A stretch of 50,744 bases of DNA. Source: an uncultured Eubacteriales bacterium (GTDB taxonomy: Bacteria; Bacillota; Clostridia; Monoglobales; Monoglobaceae). Location of the stretch: the NCBI GenBank assembly GCA_905198865.1, contig CAJKEB010000008.1:1-50744 (forward strand), in the 5' to 3' direction. This document shows positions 8,025 through 16,335 of the stretch, in pieces. The first letter of the stretch is position 1; the number at the start of each line of letters is the position of its first letter. Under the pieces are notes generated by a model. The model was not told where the DNA came from, searched no databases, and worked only from the letters and a program-made list of their open reading frames with translations. A program made the translations under genes and the position numbers.

Positions 8025-9716
8025 ATGCCCAAGAAATCACCACGACTTCTGTTTACCGAAGAAGAACGGCAAGTTCCCGAACTCAAACGTGCGGTTAATA
8101 AAACAGATAAGGCAGCCGCCCGATTGGAAAAGGCAGAGGCGAACATTCCAAAGAAAAGGGTAAAAAAGAAACAGCGGTATATTGATGAGAAAAGCGGTAA
8201 GGTCAAAACTAAAATACTTTTCGAGGAAGTCGATAAAAAGAAGCCTTTATCGCATTTAAAGTCGGAAGCCAAAACAGTACCCGCCCAATTCGCGGCGGGT
8301 GCTGCCGTAAATGTTCTGCGTGACAATGAAGATGACAGTACATCTGTAAGCGCCGCTCACGGTATTGAGAAAACGGCTGAAGCAAGTATAAGAACGGCGA
8401 AATTTACATACCGTTCTTCAAAGCTGAAGCCGTATAAGGCTGTGGAAAAGGCTGAAAAACAGGCGGATAAAGCCAATCTCAATGCGCTTAACAAGCAGGC
8501 TAAGTATCAGTCCCGTGAAGCTCCGGGCAGTAACCCTCAATCCAAGCATCAGCAGAAAAGAGCTATCAAAAAGGAATACGCCAAAGCCAAGCGCAGCGGA
8601 GCTTCAACGAAAAAAGCATCCGAGGTTACAAAAAATGCTTCAAAAAAGACGACTGAAACCTCAAAAAAGGTTGCTGAATTTATCGGGCGGCATAAAAAAG
8701 TGTTTGCAATAATCGGTATCATAGCTGCTGTTATCGTCATAATCTGCTGTATTTGTTCCTCCTGCTCCGTTATGTTTCAAGGCGCGTCCTCTGCGATAGC
8801 AAGCTCTACCTATCCAAGTGAGGACAGTCAAATGCTTGCTGCGGAGGAAAAGTATAAGGAATTGGAACAGGAATTGTCGGACACTATCTCAAACTACGAA
8901 AGCACACACAGCTATGACGAGTATATTTATGAGCTTGACGATATAGAACACGATCCCTATGTGCTTATATCCGCGTTGACCGCGCTTAAACAGGGCGCGT
9001 GGACTGCTGCGGATGTGGAGAGTAATATTTCCGATTTATTCTCACGGCAGTATATTCTGACGGAAACTGTAACAACTGAACAGCGCACAAGGACAGTATC
9101 AAATCCCGACGGAACAACCTCCGAGGAAACCTACGATTACTATATCTGCACCGTTAAGCTCGTCAATAATAACCTGTCACACATTCCGTCCGAAATACTC
9201 ACGCAAAACCAATTAGAGCTGTATGCCACATATATGCAGACGCTCGGCAACAGACCTGATTTATTTACAGACTCGGTGTATGTAGATAAGTACATCAATA
9301 CCGAATATGAGGACTATGCAATACCGCCGGACGCTCTGTCCGATGTGAAATTTGCGGCAATGATGAACGAAGCGAAAAAGTATCTCGGCTATCCATATGT
9401 CTGGGGCGGCTCTACTCCGGCAACCTCTTTTGACTGTTCGGGCTTTGTGTGCTGGGTAGTCAATCACAGCGGTTGGAATGTCGGCAGAACGACAGCGGAG
9501 GGCTTGCGTCAGCAATGCGTAAGGGTATCTCCCGAAAACGCAAGACCGGGCGACCTGATATTCTTTGAGAGGACGTATAATACAACAGGAGCTTCACACA
9601 TCGGAATTTATGTCGGTGACGGTATGATGATACATTGCGGAGATCCGATTCAGTATGCAAATGTCAATTCAGCATATTTCAGTTCACATTTTATGCAGTA
9701 CGGTAGGCTGCCGTAA
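8025..9716 (+). CDS. Membrane-anchored NlpC/P60 cell-wall hydrolase (CD1108-like)
   Basis: Peptidoglycan hydrolase expected to open the cell wall for the conjugation channel, 563 residues. The first 220 residues are very Lys/Ala rich and cytoplasmic. One transmembrane helix follows at about 225-248 (FAIIGIIAAVIVIICCICSS). A coiled-coil segment lies at about 265-290, then an extracellular domain, and the NlpC/P60 domain occupies about 440-563. The catalytic Cys is probably Cys471 in FDCSGF and the His is His525 in SHIGIYVG, with a further His in MMIHCGDP. The SP1-like lysozyme domain seen in some relatives is not obvious. It is followed after 17 bases by the DUF4315 gene. Confidence 0.9.
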   Translation: MPKKSPRLLFTEEERQVPELKRAVNKTDKAAARLEKAEANIPKKRVKKKQRYIDEKSGKVKTKILFEEVDKKKPLSHLKSEAKTVPAQFAAGAAVNVLRDNEDDSTSVSAAHGIEKTAEASIRTAKFTYRSSKLKPYKAVEKAEKQADKANLNALNKQAKYQSREAPGSNPQSKHQQKRAIKKEYAKAKRSGASTKKASEVTKNASKKTTETSKKVAEFIGRHKKVFAIIGIIAAVIVIICCICSSCSVMFQGASSAIASSTYPSEDSQMLAAEEKYKELEQELSDTISNYESTHSYDEYIYELDDIEHDPYVLISALTALKQGAWTAADVESNISDLFSRQYILTETVTTEQRTRTVSNPDGTTSEETYDYYICTVKLVNNNLSHIPSEILTQNQLELYATYMQTLGNRPDLFTDSVYVDKYINTEYEDYAIPPDALSDVKFAAMMNEAKKYLGYPYVWGGSTPATSFDCSGFVCWVVNHSGWNVGRTTAEGLRQQCVRVSPENARPGDLIFFERTYNTTGASHIGIYVGDGMMIHCGDPIQYANVNSAYFSSHFMQYGRLP

Positions 9717-9733
9717 AAACAAGGAGGTTATCT

Positions 9734-9973
9734 ATGAATATAAGAATTGCAAAGCTCAAGGAGGAATACGAGAGAAACTCTGATAAAATCGTATCCTTAC
9801 AGGCTAAAAACAAAAAGCTCGCAGAAAAGATAACGCAGCTTGAAAACGCTGAAATTATCGGCGCTGTTCGCGGGTGCGGGCTTACGATTGATGAGCTTCT
9901 GAGCTTGATCGGCAAGACCGACGAAGCTCCTAAAACTAAAAATGATTTGGAGGAAAACGACAATGAAATTTAA
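9734..9973 (+). CDS. DUF4315 family protein
   Basis: Short protein of 79 residues with an N-terminal coiled coil (residues about 2-40, KLKEEYERNSDKIVSLQAK) and a C-terminal segment RGCGLTIDELLSLIG typical of DUF4315. Function is unknown. The gene is almost always found between the NlpC/P60 and DUF4366 genes in this ICE family, as here. AAGGAGG lies eight bases before the start, and the 3' end overlaps the next gene's start by 11 bases. Confidence 0.85.
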   Translation: MNIRIAKLKEEYERNSDKIVSLQAKNKKLAEKITQLENAEIIGAVRGCGLTIDELLSLIGKTDEAPKTKNDLEENDNEI

Positions 9974-10724
9974 GGCAAAAACTTTTTTAATAACTTTAGC
10001 TATTGTACTCGGTATGACGGCTTTTTCTTTCCCCGTATATGCTAATGTCCCTAAAGACGAGGAAATCAGCGTAAATGACAGTGTGGAAAGCAAAACACCG
10101 CTCACGCCGGGTGGTAATCTCACTGTTATTGACGATGTTCACCAAACAAACAACAAGGACGAGGTTGAGGACAAACAATTTGTAACCGTACAGTCCAAAA
10201 ACGGCAATACCTTCTATATTATTATTGACCGCAGCGGCGATCAGGAAAATGTATATTTCCTAAACGCTGTTGATGAAGCAGACCTTATGGCTCTTATGGA
10301 GGATGAGCAGAAAGCAGCGGTTACGGCTACTTGCAACTGTACAACGAAATGCGAGATTGGCAGCATAAATGCTGATTGTGCCGTATGTTCAAGGAACAAG
10401 GACGGCTGTATTGCAACCGCAACGGCTACTCCTGCTCCGAAAGAGGAAAAGCAGCCTGAAAAGAAACAGAACAATACTACTCCGATTATCGGGCTTGTTC
10501 TTCTTGCATTGTTAGGTGGCGGCGGTGCGTTCTATTGGTTTAATATCAAGAATAAAAAGTCAAGCACGAAAGGCACGACCGATCCCAATGATTTATATGA
10601 GGAGGACGATGAGGACTACGAAACCGAGGACACCGAGGTAGAAACGGACTCCGAGCCGGAATATGAGGTTGAGGACGAGGATAGCGAAATATCCGATGAT
10701 GAAAGCGAGGATTTGGAAGAATGA
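9963..10724 (+). CDS. DUF4366 (CD1107-like) secreted/membrane ICE protein
   Basis: Protein of about 253 residues with a signal peptide (KTFLITLAIVLGMTAFSFPVYA). An extracellular domain follows that contains the VTVQSKNGNTFYIIIDRSG segment and a Cys-rich knot (TCNCTTKCEIG, CAVCSRNKDGC). Next come a Pro/Lys linker, a transmembrane helix at about 178-197 (PIIGLVLLALLGGGGAFYWF) and a very acidic cytoplasmic tail. The frame is open from 9942, but ATG 9963 starts the signal peptide and has GAGGA seven bases upstream. Its stop overlaps the topB start. Probably a mating-channel accessory on the cell surface; the exact role is unknown. Confidence 0.87.
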   Translation: MKFKAKTFLITLAIVLGMTAFSFPVYANVPKDEEISVNDSVESKTPLTPGGNLTVIDDVHQTNNKDEVEDKQFVTVQSKNGNTFYIIIDRSGDQENVYFLNAVDEADLMALMEDEQKAAVTATCNCTTKCEIGSINADCAVCSRNKDGCIATATATPAPKEEKQPEKKQNNTTPIIGLVLLALLGGGGAFYWFNIKNKKSSTKGTTDPNDLYEEDDEDYETEDTEVETDSEPEYEVEDEDSEISDDESEDLEE

Positions 10725-12766
10725 AGCTTGTAATTGCAGAAAAACCTTCGGTAGCAAAAACGATTGCGAACGTAATCGGAGCTACAAAGCACAATGACGG
10801 GTACTTATCAGGAAACGGCTATGCCGTTTCTTGGTGCTTCGGTCATTTAGCTGAGCTTGCGCAGGCTGAAAGCTATAACGAAAGCTACGGAAAGTGGAAG
10901 TATGAGGATTTACCTATTATCCCCGATGCTTGGCAGTACGCTGTCAGCGAGGATAAACGCAAACAGTTTGAAGTTATTACAAGCTTAATGCGTGATGAGA
11001 GTATTACGGAAGTAATAAACGCCTGCGATGCCGGGCGTGAGGGCGAATTAATTTTCAGAACGGTATTTAATCTTGCCGGATGTAAAAAGCCTATGAAGCG
11101 TTTGTGGATTTCATCAATGGAGGACACAGCTATAAAGGACGGCTTTAACAATCTTCGTCCGGGCAGTGAATATGATAATCTTTATCTCGCTGCTCTTTGC
11201 AGAAGCAAAGCGGATTGGCTTGTCGGTATCAATGCGACAAGGCTGTTTTCCGTTCTGTATCACAGGACGCTCAATGTCGGCAGAGTTGTATCGCCTACCC
11301 TCGCTATGATTGTTCAGCGTGAAGCTGAGATAAAAGCCTTTAAGAGTGAGCCGTTTTACAAGACAGTCCTTGAGTTTGACGGTTTTAGAGCTGAAAGTGA
11401 ACGCTTTAGCGATGAAGAAAGCGCTACGGTTGCTGCACAGATTTGTAACAATGATGAACCTATTGTAAAATCGGTTGGGCGTAAGGAAAAAAGCGAAAAA
11501 GCTCCGACACTTTATGACCTGACTACGCTCCAGAGGGACGCAAACAGGATATTGGGCTATACAGCGCAGCAGACGCTTGATTATCTTCAATCTCTCTATG
11601 AAAAGAAGCTATGTACTTATCCGAGAACGGACAGCAAATTCCTGACCGACGATATGAAAGGTTCTGTAAGTGATATTGTTGCTATTTCAGCAGACGTTCT
11701 TGATTTAGTGTCCCTAAAGAATATAAATGCGGATAAGGTTTGCAACAGCAAAAAGGTATCAGACCATCACGCTATTATCCTCACAAAGAGCGTTAAAACC
11801 ACAGATGTTAATTCCCTGATTGCAGGAGAACGCGAAATATTGAAACTCATAGCAATAAGAACCCTTTGCGCCGTAAGCGAACCGTATGTTTACACGGAAA
11901 CCACGGCAGTTATCTCCTGCGGCGGCAGAGAGTTTAACACAAAAGGCAGGTTTGTCACTAATCCCGGTTGGAAGATATATCTCAAAGCTGATGAACCGGG
12001 CAGTAATCGGACTGAACTTTACGAGGGACAGATATTAAATCCGAAATATATATCCGTTACCGAAGGCAAGACAACACCGCCGAAGCATTTTACGGAGGAC
12101 ACAATACTTTCTGCTATGGAAAAGGCGGGTGCAAAGGATATGCCCGATGAAGCCGAGAGAAAGGGACTTGGCACTCCGGCAACAAGAGCTTCAATTATTG
12201 AAAAACTTGTTTCTGTTGGCTTTGTTACAAGGAAAAAGGGACAGAAAACCGTTAATCTTATCCCAGACGGTATCGGCGCATCTCTCATAACCATACTTCC
12301 AGAAGAATTACAGTCTCCGCTGCTGACGGCTGAATGGGAACAGCAGTTGCTTCGGATTGAAAAAGGCGAAATGAAGCCTGACGAGTTTATGTCCGCGATA
12401 GAAAATATGGTAAATACGCTCGTCCGTGATTACAAGGTAATCGACGGTGCGGAGGTACTGTTCCCGTCAGGAAGAACGGTTGTCGGCAAATGTCCACGCT
12501 GCGGAAGCAATGTGACCGAGAGCAAAAGAGGATACTTTTGTGAAAAGAACGATTGTCGGTTTGCTCTGTGGAAGGATAACCGTTTCCTGACTTCAAAAAG
12601 AGTGGGACTAACTAACAAAATGGCTGAAACGCTGCTCCGCGACGGTAAAGCCTATGTCAGCGGAATTTACTCCGAGAAAACGGGCAAAAAGTATGACGCT
12701 TTTATCGTTATGACAGATGACGGCACAAAAACGACTTTTAGTCTTGATTTTAACAAAAATCAGTAA
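10721..12766 (+). CDS. topB: DNA topoisomerase III (TopB/TraE-like)
   Basis: Type IA topoisomerase of 681 residues. The Toprim domain starts at residue 1 (KLVIAEKPSVAKTIA) and includes the acidic metal motif in NACDAGREGELIFR near 103-116. The catalytic tyrosine is Tyr300 in CTYPRTDSKF. A C-terminal zinc finger is visible at about 588-615 (CPRCGSN, then FCEKNDC), followed by a domain ending in TTFSLDF. In ICEs such enzymes probably remove supercoils or catenanes during plasmid-like replication and transfer. The start overlaps the DUF4366 stop (ATGA). The gene looks complete. Confidence 0.94.
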   Translation: MKLVIAEKPSVAKTIANVIGATKHNDGYLSGNGYAVSWCFGHLAELAQAESYNESYGKWKYEDLPIIPDAWQYAVSEDKRKQFEVITSLMRDESITEVINACDAGREGELIFRTVFNLAGCKKPMKRLWISSMEDTAIKDGFNNLRPGSEYDNLYLAALCRSKADWLVGINATRLFSVLYHRTLNVGRVVSPTLAMIVQREAEIKAFKSEPFYKTVLEFDGFRAESERFSDEESATVAAQICNNDEPIVKSVGRKEKSEKAPTLYDLTTLQRDANRILGYTAQQTLDYLQSLYEKKLCTYPRTDSKFLTDDMKGSVSDIVAISADVLDLVSLKNINADKVCNSKKVSDHHAIILTKSVKTTDVNSLIAGEREILKLIAIRTLCAVSEPYVYTETTAVISCGGREFNTKGRFVTNPGWKIYLKADEPGSNRTELYEGQILNPKYISVTEGKTTPPKHFTEDTILSAMEKAGAKDMPDEAERKGLGTPATRASIIEKLVSVGFVTRKKGQKTVNLIPDGIGASLITILPEELQSPLLTAEWEQQLLRIEKGEMKPDEFMSAIENMVNTLVRDYKVIDGAEVLFPSGRTVVGKCPRCGSNVTESKRGYFCEKNDCRFALWKDNRFLTSKRVGLTNKMAETLLRDGKAYVSGIYSEKTGKKYDAFIVMTDDGTKTTFSLDFNKNQ

Positions 12767-12781
12767 CAGGAGGTGTTCTAT

Positions 12782-14584
12782 ATGGCTGAAAACAAGAAAA
12801 CATCTGCCGCTACGGAAACGGCAGAAAATCAGCAAACAGAAAAGAAATCAAACAAGCAGCGGTTAAAGGATATTACCGACAGTATTGAAAATGGGATAAA
12901 AGAGCTGTTTAACTCCGACAAGTATAAACAGTATCTTCAGACTATGAGCCGTTTCCACAGGTACAGCGTGAATAATCAAATGCTTATTTATATGCAAAAG
13001 CCCAACGCAACTCACGTTGCGGGCTTTAACAAATGGCGCGACCAATTTGGGCGCAATGTCAAAAAGGGCGAAAAGGGCATTAAAATTATTGCTCCTACTC
13101 CCTATAAGAAAAAGATTGAGGAAACAAAACTCGATCCCGACACCAAGCTGCCTATGCTTGATGATAACGGTAATGAGATGAAGGTCGAAAAGGAAATTCA
13201 AATTCCGATGTTCAGAGTGGTGTCGGTATTTGATGTAAGTCAGACAGCCGGGAAGCCCCTGCCGCAGCTTGCAAGTGATTTGTCGGGTAATGTACAGAAT
13301 TATGATGCATTTGTTGAAGCTATACGTCGCAGCGCGACCGTTCCCGTAGAGTTTAAGCCGCTTGAAAAGGGTACGGACGGATATTTGTCGCTTGACGAAC
13401 AGAAAATAGTTATCCGTGAGGGTATGAGCGAGGTTCAGACGGTATCGGCGCTCCTGCACGAGCTGGCACACTCCAAACTCCATAACAGAAAAGATGAACA
13501 GGTAAAAGACGGCGAACAGCCAGAAGAAACCGCTAAAATAAACAGAAATACTGAGGAGGTTCAAGCCGAAAGTATTTCGTTTGCTGTTTGCGCTTACTAC
13601 GGCATAAAAACAGACGAAAACAGCTTCGGATATATTGCTTCGTGGAGCAACGGTAAGGAACTGAAAGAACTGAAGGAGTCTCTTGAAATCATCAACAAAA
13701 CCTCAAGCAAAATGATTACCGACATAGACAAAAACTATGCTGAAATCAGGAAGGAACGCGGTCTTGACAATGAGACGCTTGAGCTTGATGAAGCGATGTT
13801 TGAAAACAGTATCAACTATCTGCATATACAGCGTAATTCCGATAATGTTTGGGATTATTCTGTTTACGATAAGGAAACCTTAAAGCTCGTTGACGGCGGG
13901 CAGATAGATAATCCCGATATGAAGCTCGAACAGGTCAAGGAGCAGATTATCTCTGAATACTCTGTCAAGCTGCCATACGGCGAACCAATGCCTGACAGTG
14001 AGAAAAACAGACTTCTTGATGATATTTCCGAAAAGGCATTGTCGCAAATGTCAGTGGACTTGCCCGATCCGAATATTACGCAAGCAGATATGAAAGCCTA
14101 CGGGTATGACTATGAAAATATGTTACCGCTTGAAAAAGAAGCTGCATATCGGCTTGCTAAAGAAGCAGACGCGACAATTTATATGCTCCACCCCGACAAT
14201 ACCGAGTCAATGGTAATTGATTTAGCGGAGATAAACGATTTTGACGGTATATTCGGTATTGAAAAGCCGGATTGGGAAGCCGTAAAAGACAATTACCTGA
14301 AAACTGCCGAGATGTCCGTTGAGGACGATTACAACATGATTGACGGAATTGTAAATAACGGTGATAATAAGACTGTGGCGGAGCTTGAAGCTGATGTAAA
14401 GGACGGCAAGTCAATTTCCCTGCTTGACCTTGCAGACGCTATTGAAAGGGAAAGCAAAGAAACAAAACAATCCAAGCCTGTAAAGGCGGCTGAAGAAAAG
14501 CCTTCGCTTCTTGCAAAGCTGAACCGTCCGCTGCCACCGCAGCAGGACAAAATACAACCAAAATCCAAGGAAAGAGAGATGTAA
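12782..14584 (+). CDS. ArdC-like antirestriction protein with HExxH peptidase motif
   Basis: Protein of about 600 residues. The N-terminal 35-150 region resembles the ArdC single-strand DNA-binding domain (SRFHRYSVNNQMLIYMQ, FNKWRDQFGRNVKKGEKGI). It is followed by a zinc-peptidase-like domain with His226-Glu-x-x-His230 (LLHELAHSKLH). The C-terminal half contains YodL/LPD-like segments (KAYGYDYENMLPLEKEAAYRL). The last 33 residues contain KPSLLAKLNRPLP, a tail shared with two other proteins of this element. ATG 12782 is chosen because AGGAGG lies eight bases upstream. ArdC-type proteins protect incoming single-stranded DNA from restriction; a similar role in the recipient is inferred. Confidence 0.85.
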   Translation: MAENKKTSAATETAENQQTEKKSNKQRLKDITDSIENGIKELFNSDKYKQYLQTMSRFHRYSVNNQMLIYMQKPNATHVAGFNKWRDQFGRNVKKGEKGIKIIAPTPYKKKIEETKLDPDTKLPMLDDNGNEMKVEKEIQIPMFRVVSVFDVSQTAGKPLPQLASDLSGNVQNYDAFVEAIRRSATVPVEFKPLEKGTDGYLSLDEQKIVIREGMSEVQTVSALLHELAHSKLHNRKDEQVKDGEQPEETAKINRNTEEVQAESISFAVCAYYGIKTDENSFGYIASWSNGKELKELKESLEIINKTSSKMITDIDKNYAEIRKERGLDNETLELDEAMFENSINYLHIQRNSDNVWDYSVYDKETLKLVDGGQIDNPDMKLEQVKEQIISEYSVKLPYGEPMPDSEKNRLLDDISEKALSQMSVDLPDPNITQADMKAYGYDYENMLPLEKEAAYRLAKEADATIYMLHPDNTESMVIDLAEINDFDGIFGIEKPDWEAVKDNYLKTAEMSVEDDYNMIDGIVNNGDNKTVAELEADVKDGKSISLLDLADAIERESKETKQSKPVKAAEEKPSLLAKLNRPLPPQQDKIQPKSKEREM

Positions 14585-14588
14585 AGCT

Positions 14589-14804
14589 ATGACAAATTTA
14601 ACACACGACGAAATGAACCTTCTGTGTATCTATCAGAAGAACACGAGGATTGGTACTATGGACGCAATCACGGTAATGCGTCAGTATCTTGAACAGGACG
14701 AAACGGAGCTTTTGGAGATGTCCGACTCGCTTCTTGACAAGCTTGAGCAGATGAGCGACGAGGAATTTGACGAGATGGAAAAGTTCCCGGACTTCAATTA
14801 TTGA
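14589..14804 (+). CDS. Transposon-transfer assisting protein (TTRAP)
   Basis: Protein of 71 residues matching the TTRAP family (LTHDEMNLLCIY, then MRQYLEQDETELLEMSDSLLDKL and a DFNY end). Its function is not known beyond the association with conjugative transposons. It begins four bases after the ArdC-like gene stops and ends just before a strong terminator, so it closes this operon. Confidence 0.85.
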   Translation: MTNLTHDEMNLLCIYQKNTRIGTMDAITVMRQYLEQDETELLEMSDSLLDKLEQMSDEEFDEMEKFPDFNY

Positions 14805-14813
14805 TTTTCTGAG

Positions 14814-14841
14814 AAAAGCGGTTCTGCGGAGCCGCTTTTTT
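14814..14841 (+). terminator. Terminator after TTRAP
   Basis: AAAAGCGG (14814-14821) pairs with CCGCTTTT (14832-14839), followed by T residues. This ends the first half of the transfer operon and separates it from the HEPN-motif cargo gene. Confidence 0.85.
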
Positions 14842-14852
14842 CGCTGTATATA

Positions 14853-14881
14853 TTGTGTTTTAGCTGCTTTTGTGGTATAAT
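14853..14881 (+). promoter_or_regulatory. Candidate promoter of the HEPN-motif gene
   Basis: A perfect -10 box TATAAT is at 14876-14881. The -35 candidate TTGTGT at 14853-14858 is weak (three of six matches) with a 17-base spacer. The following 100 bases are very AT rich. It would give the cargo gene its own promoter independent of the transfer operon. Confidence 0.5.
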
Positions 14882-14979
14882 TTTGTTATATAAATTGGAA
14901 TTTCACAAAATTATAAATTTTTATTTTGTCGTTTTAGAAAATATATAAATTGTATTTTGTCATGAGCAGGAGATGGACT

Positions 14980-16053
14980 ATGGGAGATGAATTAAGAAAA
15001 TCTATAGAAGATTGGGTTGATTATCAAATTGAGAAACAGATTGAGATAGAAAAGAAGTATCCACATAATCCGCCGAATGAAGTATGTAAAAATGCTTATC
15101 TTAAAGGACTGTTAATTGAAAATAGCTTTAATCCTAAAGTCGGAGAGATAAACGAGCTATTTGAAACAGAGTATGAAAAATTATTTGTATGGACACATGA
15201 CAAAAATGAAAACTCAGCAATCGTAATAGATGTAGATTCAACAGTCAAAGACAAACCTTTTTGGAAAAATATAGGTAGTGTTATGTGGATGGCAATGCAA
15301 TATGCGTGCGCTTTTGAAGGGATTTCATCGAATTGGTTTGAATATAGATGGATTTATTATTTTGATCCGAATAAGAATTTATCTGAACAAGTGTTTAATA
15401 ATCTTGAAAAGTTTGATGGAATATACTTAAAGAGTGGAAAAATCATAAAAGCAACCGACATTGGAAATCTTGCGCCTGAAATAGAATTAATGTTGCGTGA
15501 TGACAAAGCATACACAGCCATGATGATGTTATGTAGTTCATTTTTACAACTTTATATTTGCTTAATTTGTGAGTTGAGTAGTCATCCCTATCATGACCAT
15601 TTATCAGAAGAACCGGAAATATGGGAACACGCAGCAATAATCCCTAATATGGAGGTGGCAATAGTCCAAGCGTGTAGAAGCGTGGAAGGAATATTGGGTG
15701 AACCTCCTAATTCCAGGAAACAAACATCTGTGATTAAGCATAAAGAAAAGTGGATAAAATTAACAGGTATTGATCCAGAAAGTATCTTTGAAAAGGCAAA
15801 AATGTCATATTTGGATTTCTATTATAAGTTGTTTTTTGATTTGAGAAATCCTTCGGCACATAGTTATGGGAATATTAATTATAAATTGGAAAAATCAAAA
15901 ACAGTTCAAGCACAATGTTTTGCTGCAATTGTTGTACGTGATTATTTTTATAAGCATAAATTAGATTTAGATGAGGCACAGAAAAAGCTGAAATTTAATT
16001 TTAATTTCCTTGATAGAATAAGAGAAGATATGAGTACAAAAATGACAAAATAA
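14980..16053 (+). CDS. Cargo protein with a HEPN-like RxxxxH motif
   Basis: Protein of about 357 residues that I do not recognise as a named family. The C-terminal part has Arg289-NPSA-His294 in FDLRNPSAHSYG, within predicted helices. That fits the Rx4-6H catalytic motif of HEPN ribonucleases and their relatives. The N-terminal part is helical and charged; the middle (TAMMMLCSSFLQLYICLICEL) is hydrophobic. ATG 14980 follows AGGAG by about eight bases; upstream TTG 14950 and ATG 14962 lack a site. The gene is AT rich, has its own promoter and sits between two ICE backbone genes, so it was probably acquired. A defence or abortive-infection role is inference. Confidence 0.6.
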   Translation: MGDELRKSIEDWVDYQIEKQIEIEKKYPHNPPNEVCKNAYLKGLLIENSFNPKVGEINELFETEYEKLFVWTHDKNENSAIVIDVDSTVKDKPFWKNIGSVMWMAMQYACAFEGISSNWFEYRWIYYFDPNKNLSEQVFNNLEKFDGIYLKSGKIIKATDIGNLAPEIELMLRDDKAYTAMMMLCSSFLQLYICLICELSSHPYHDHLSEEPEIWEHAAIIPNMEVAIVQACRSVEGILGEPPNSRKQTSVIKHKEKWIKLTGIDPESIFEKAKMSYLDFYYKLFFDLRNPSAHSYGNINYKLEKSKTVQAQCFAAIVVRDYFYKHKLDLDEAQKKLKFNFNFLDRIREDMSTKMTK

Positions 16054-16234
16054 GAACCAATCAATATTATCCTAACTAAAAAGAAAGTGTGTTTGGATGA
16101 GCGAAAGTAGGGTTTGTGTGTTTCGTCGTCTTTAATATTGCTCCACAAAAAAATTATTGTTTTTCTATTCAAGGAGTATTGATAAATTCAGTTTGTCTGC
16201 TGATAAAGATTTAAAACAAAACAATATCTTAATT

Positions 16235-16267
16235 GGAGTAATCATTAAAATGGTTGCTCCTTTTTTA
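16235..16267 (+). terminator. Terminator upstream of the giant helicase gene
   Basis: GGAGTAA (16235-16241) pairs with TTGCTCC (16254-16260) with one G-T pair, followed by six T residues. The 282-base gap between 16054 and 16335 holds this terminator and no convincing gene. A small open frame at 16157-16345 runs through the terminator and was not called. Confidence 0.65.
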
Positions 16268-16335
16268 TTTGCGGAAGTGATGCTCACTCAATATGAACAC
16301 AAAAAGCACAAAAACCTTGGAAGGAGAAATATTCT

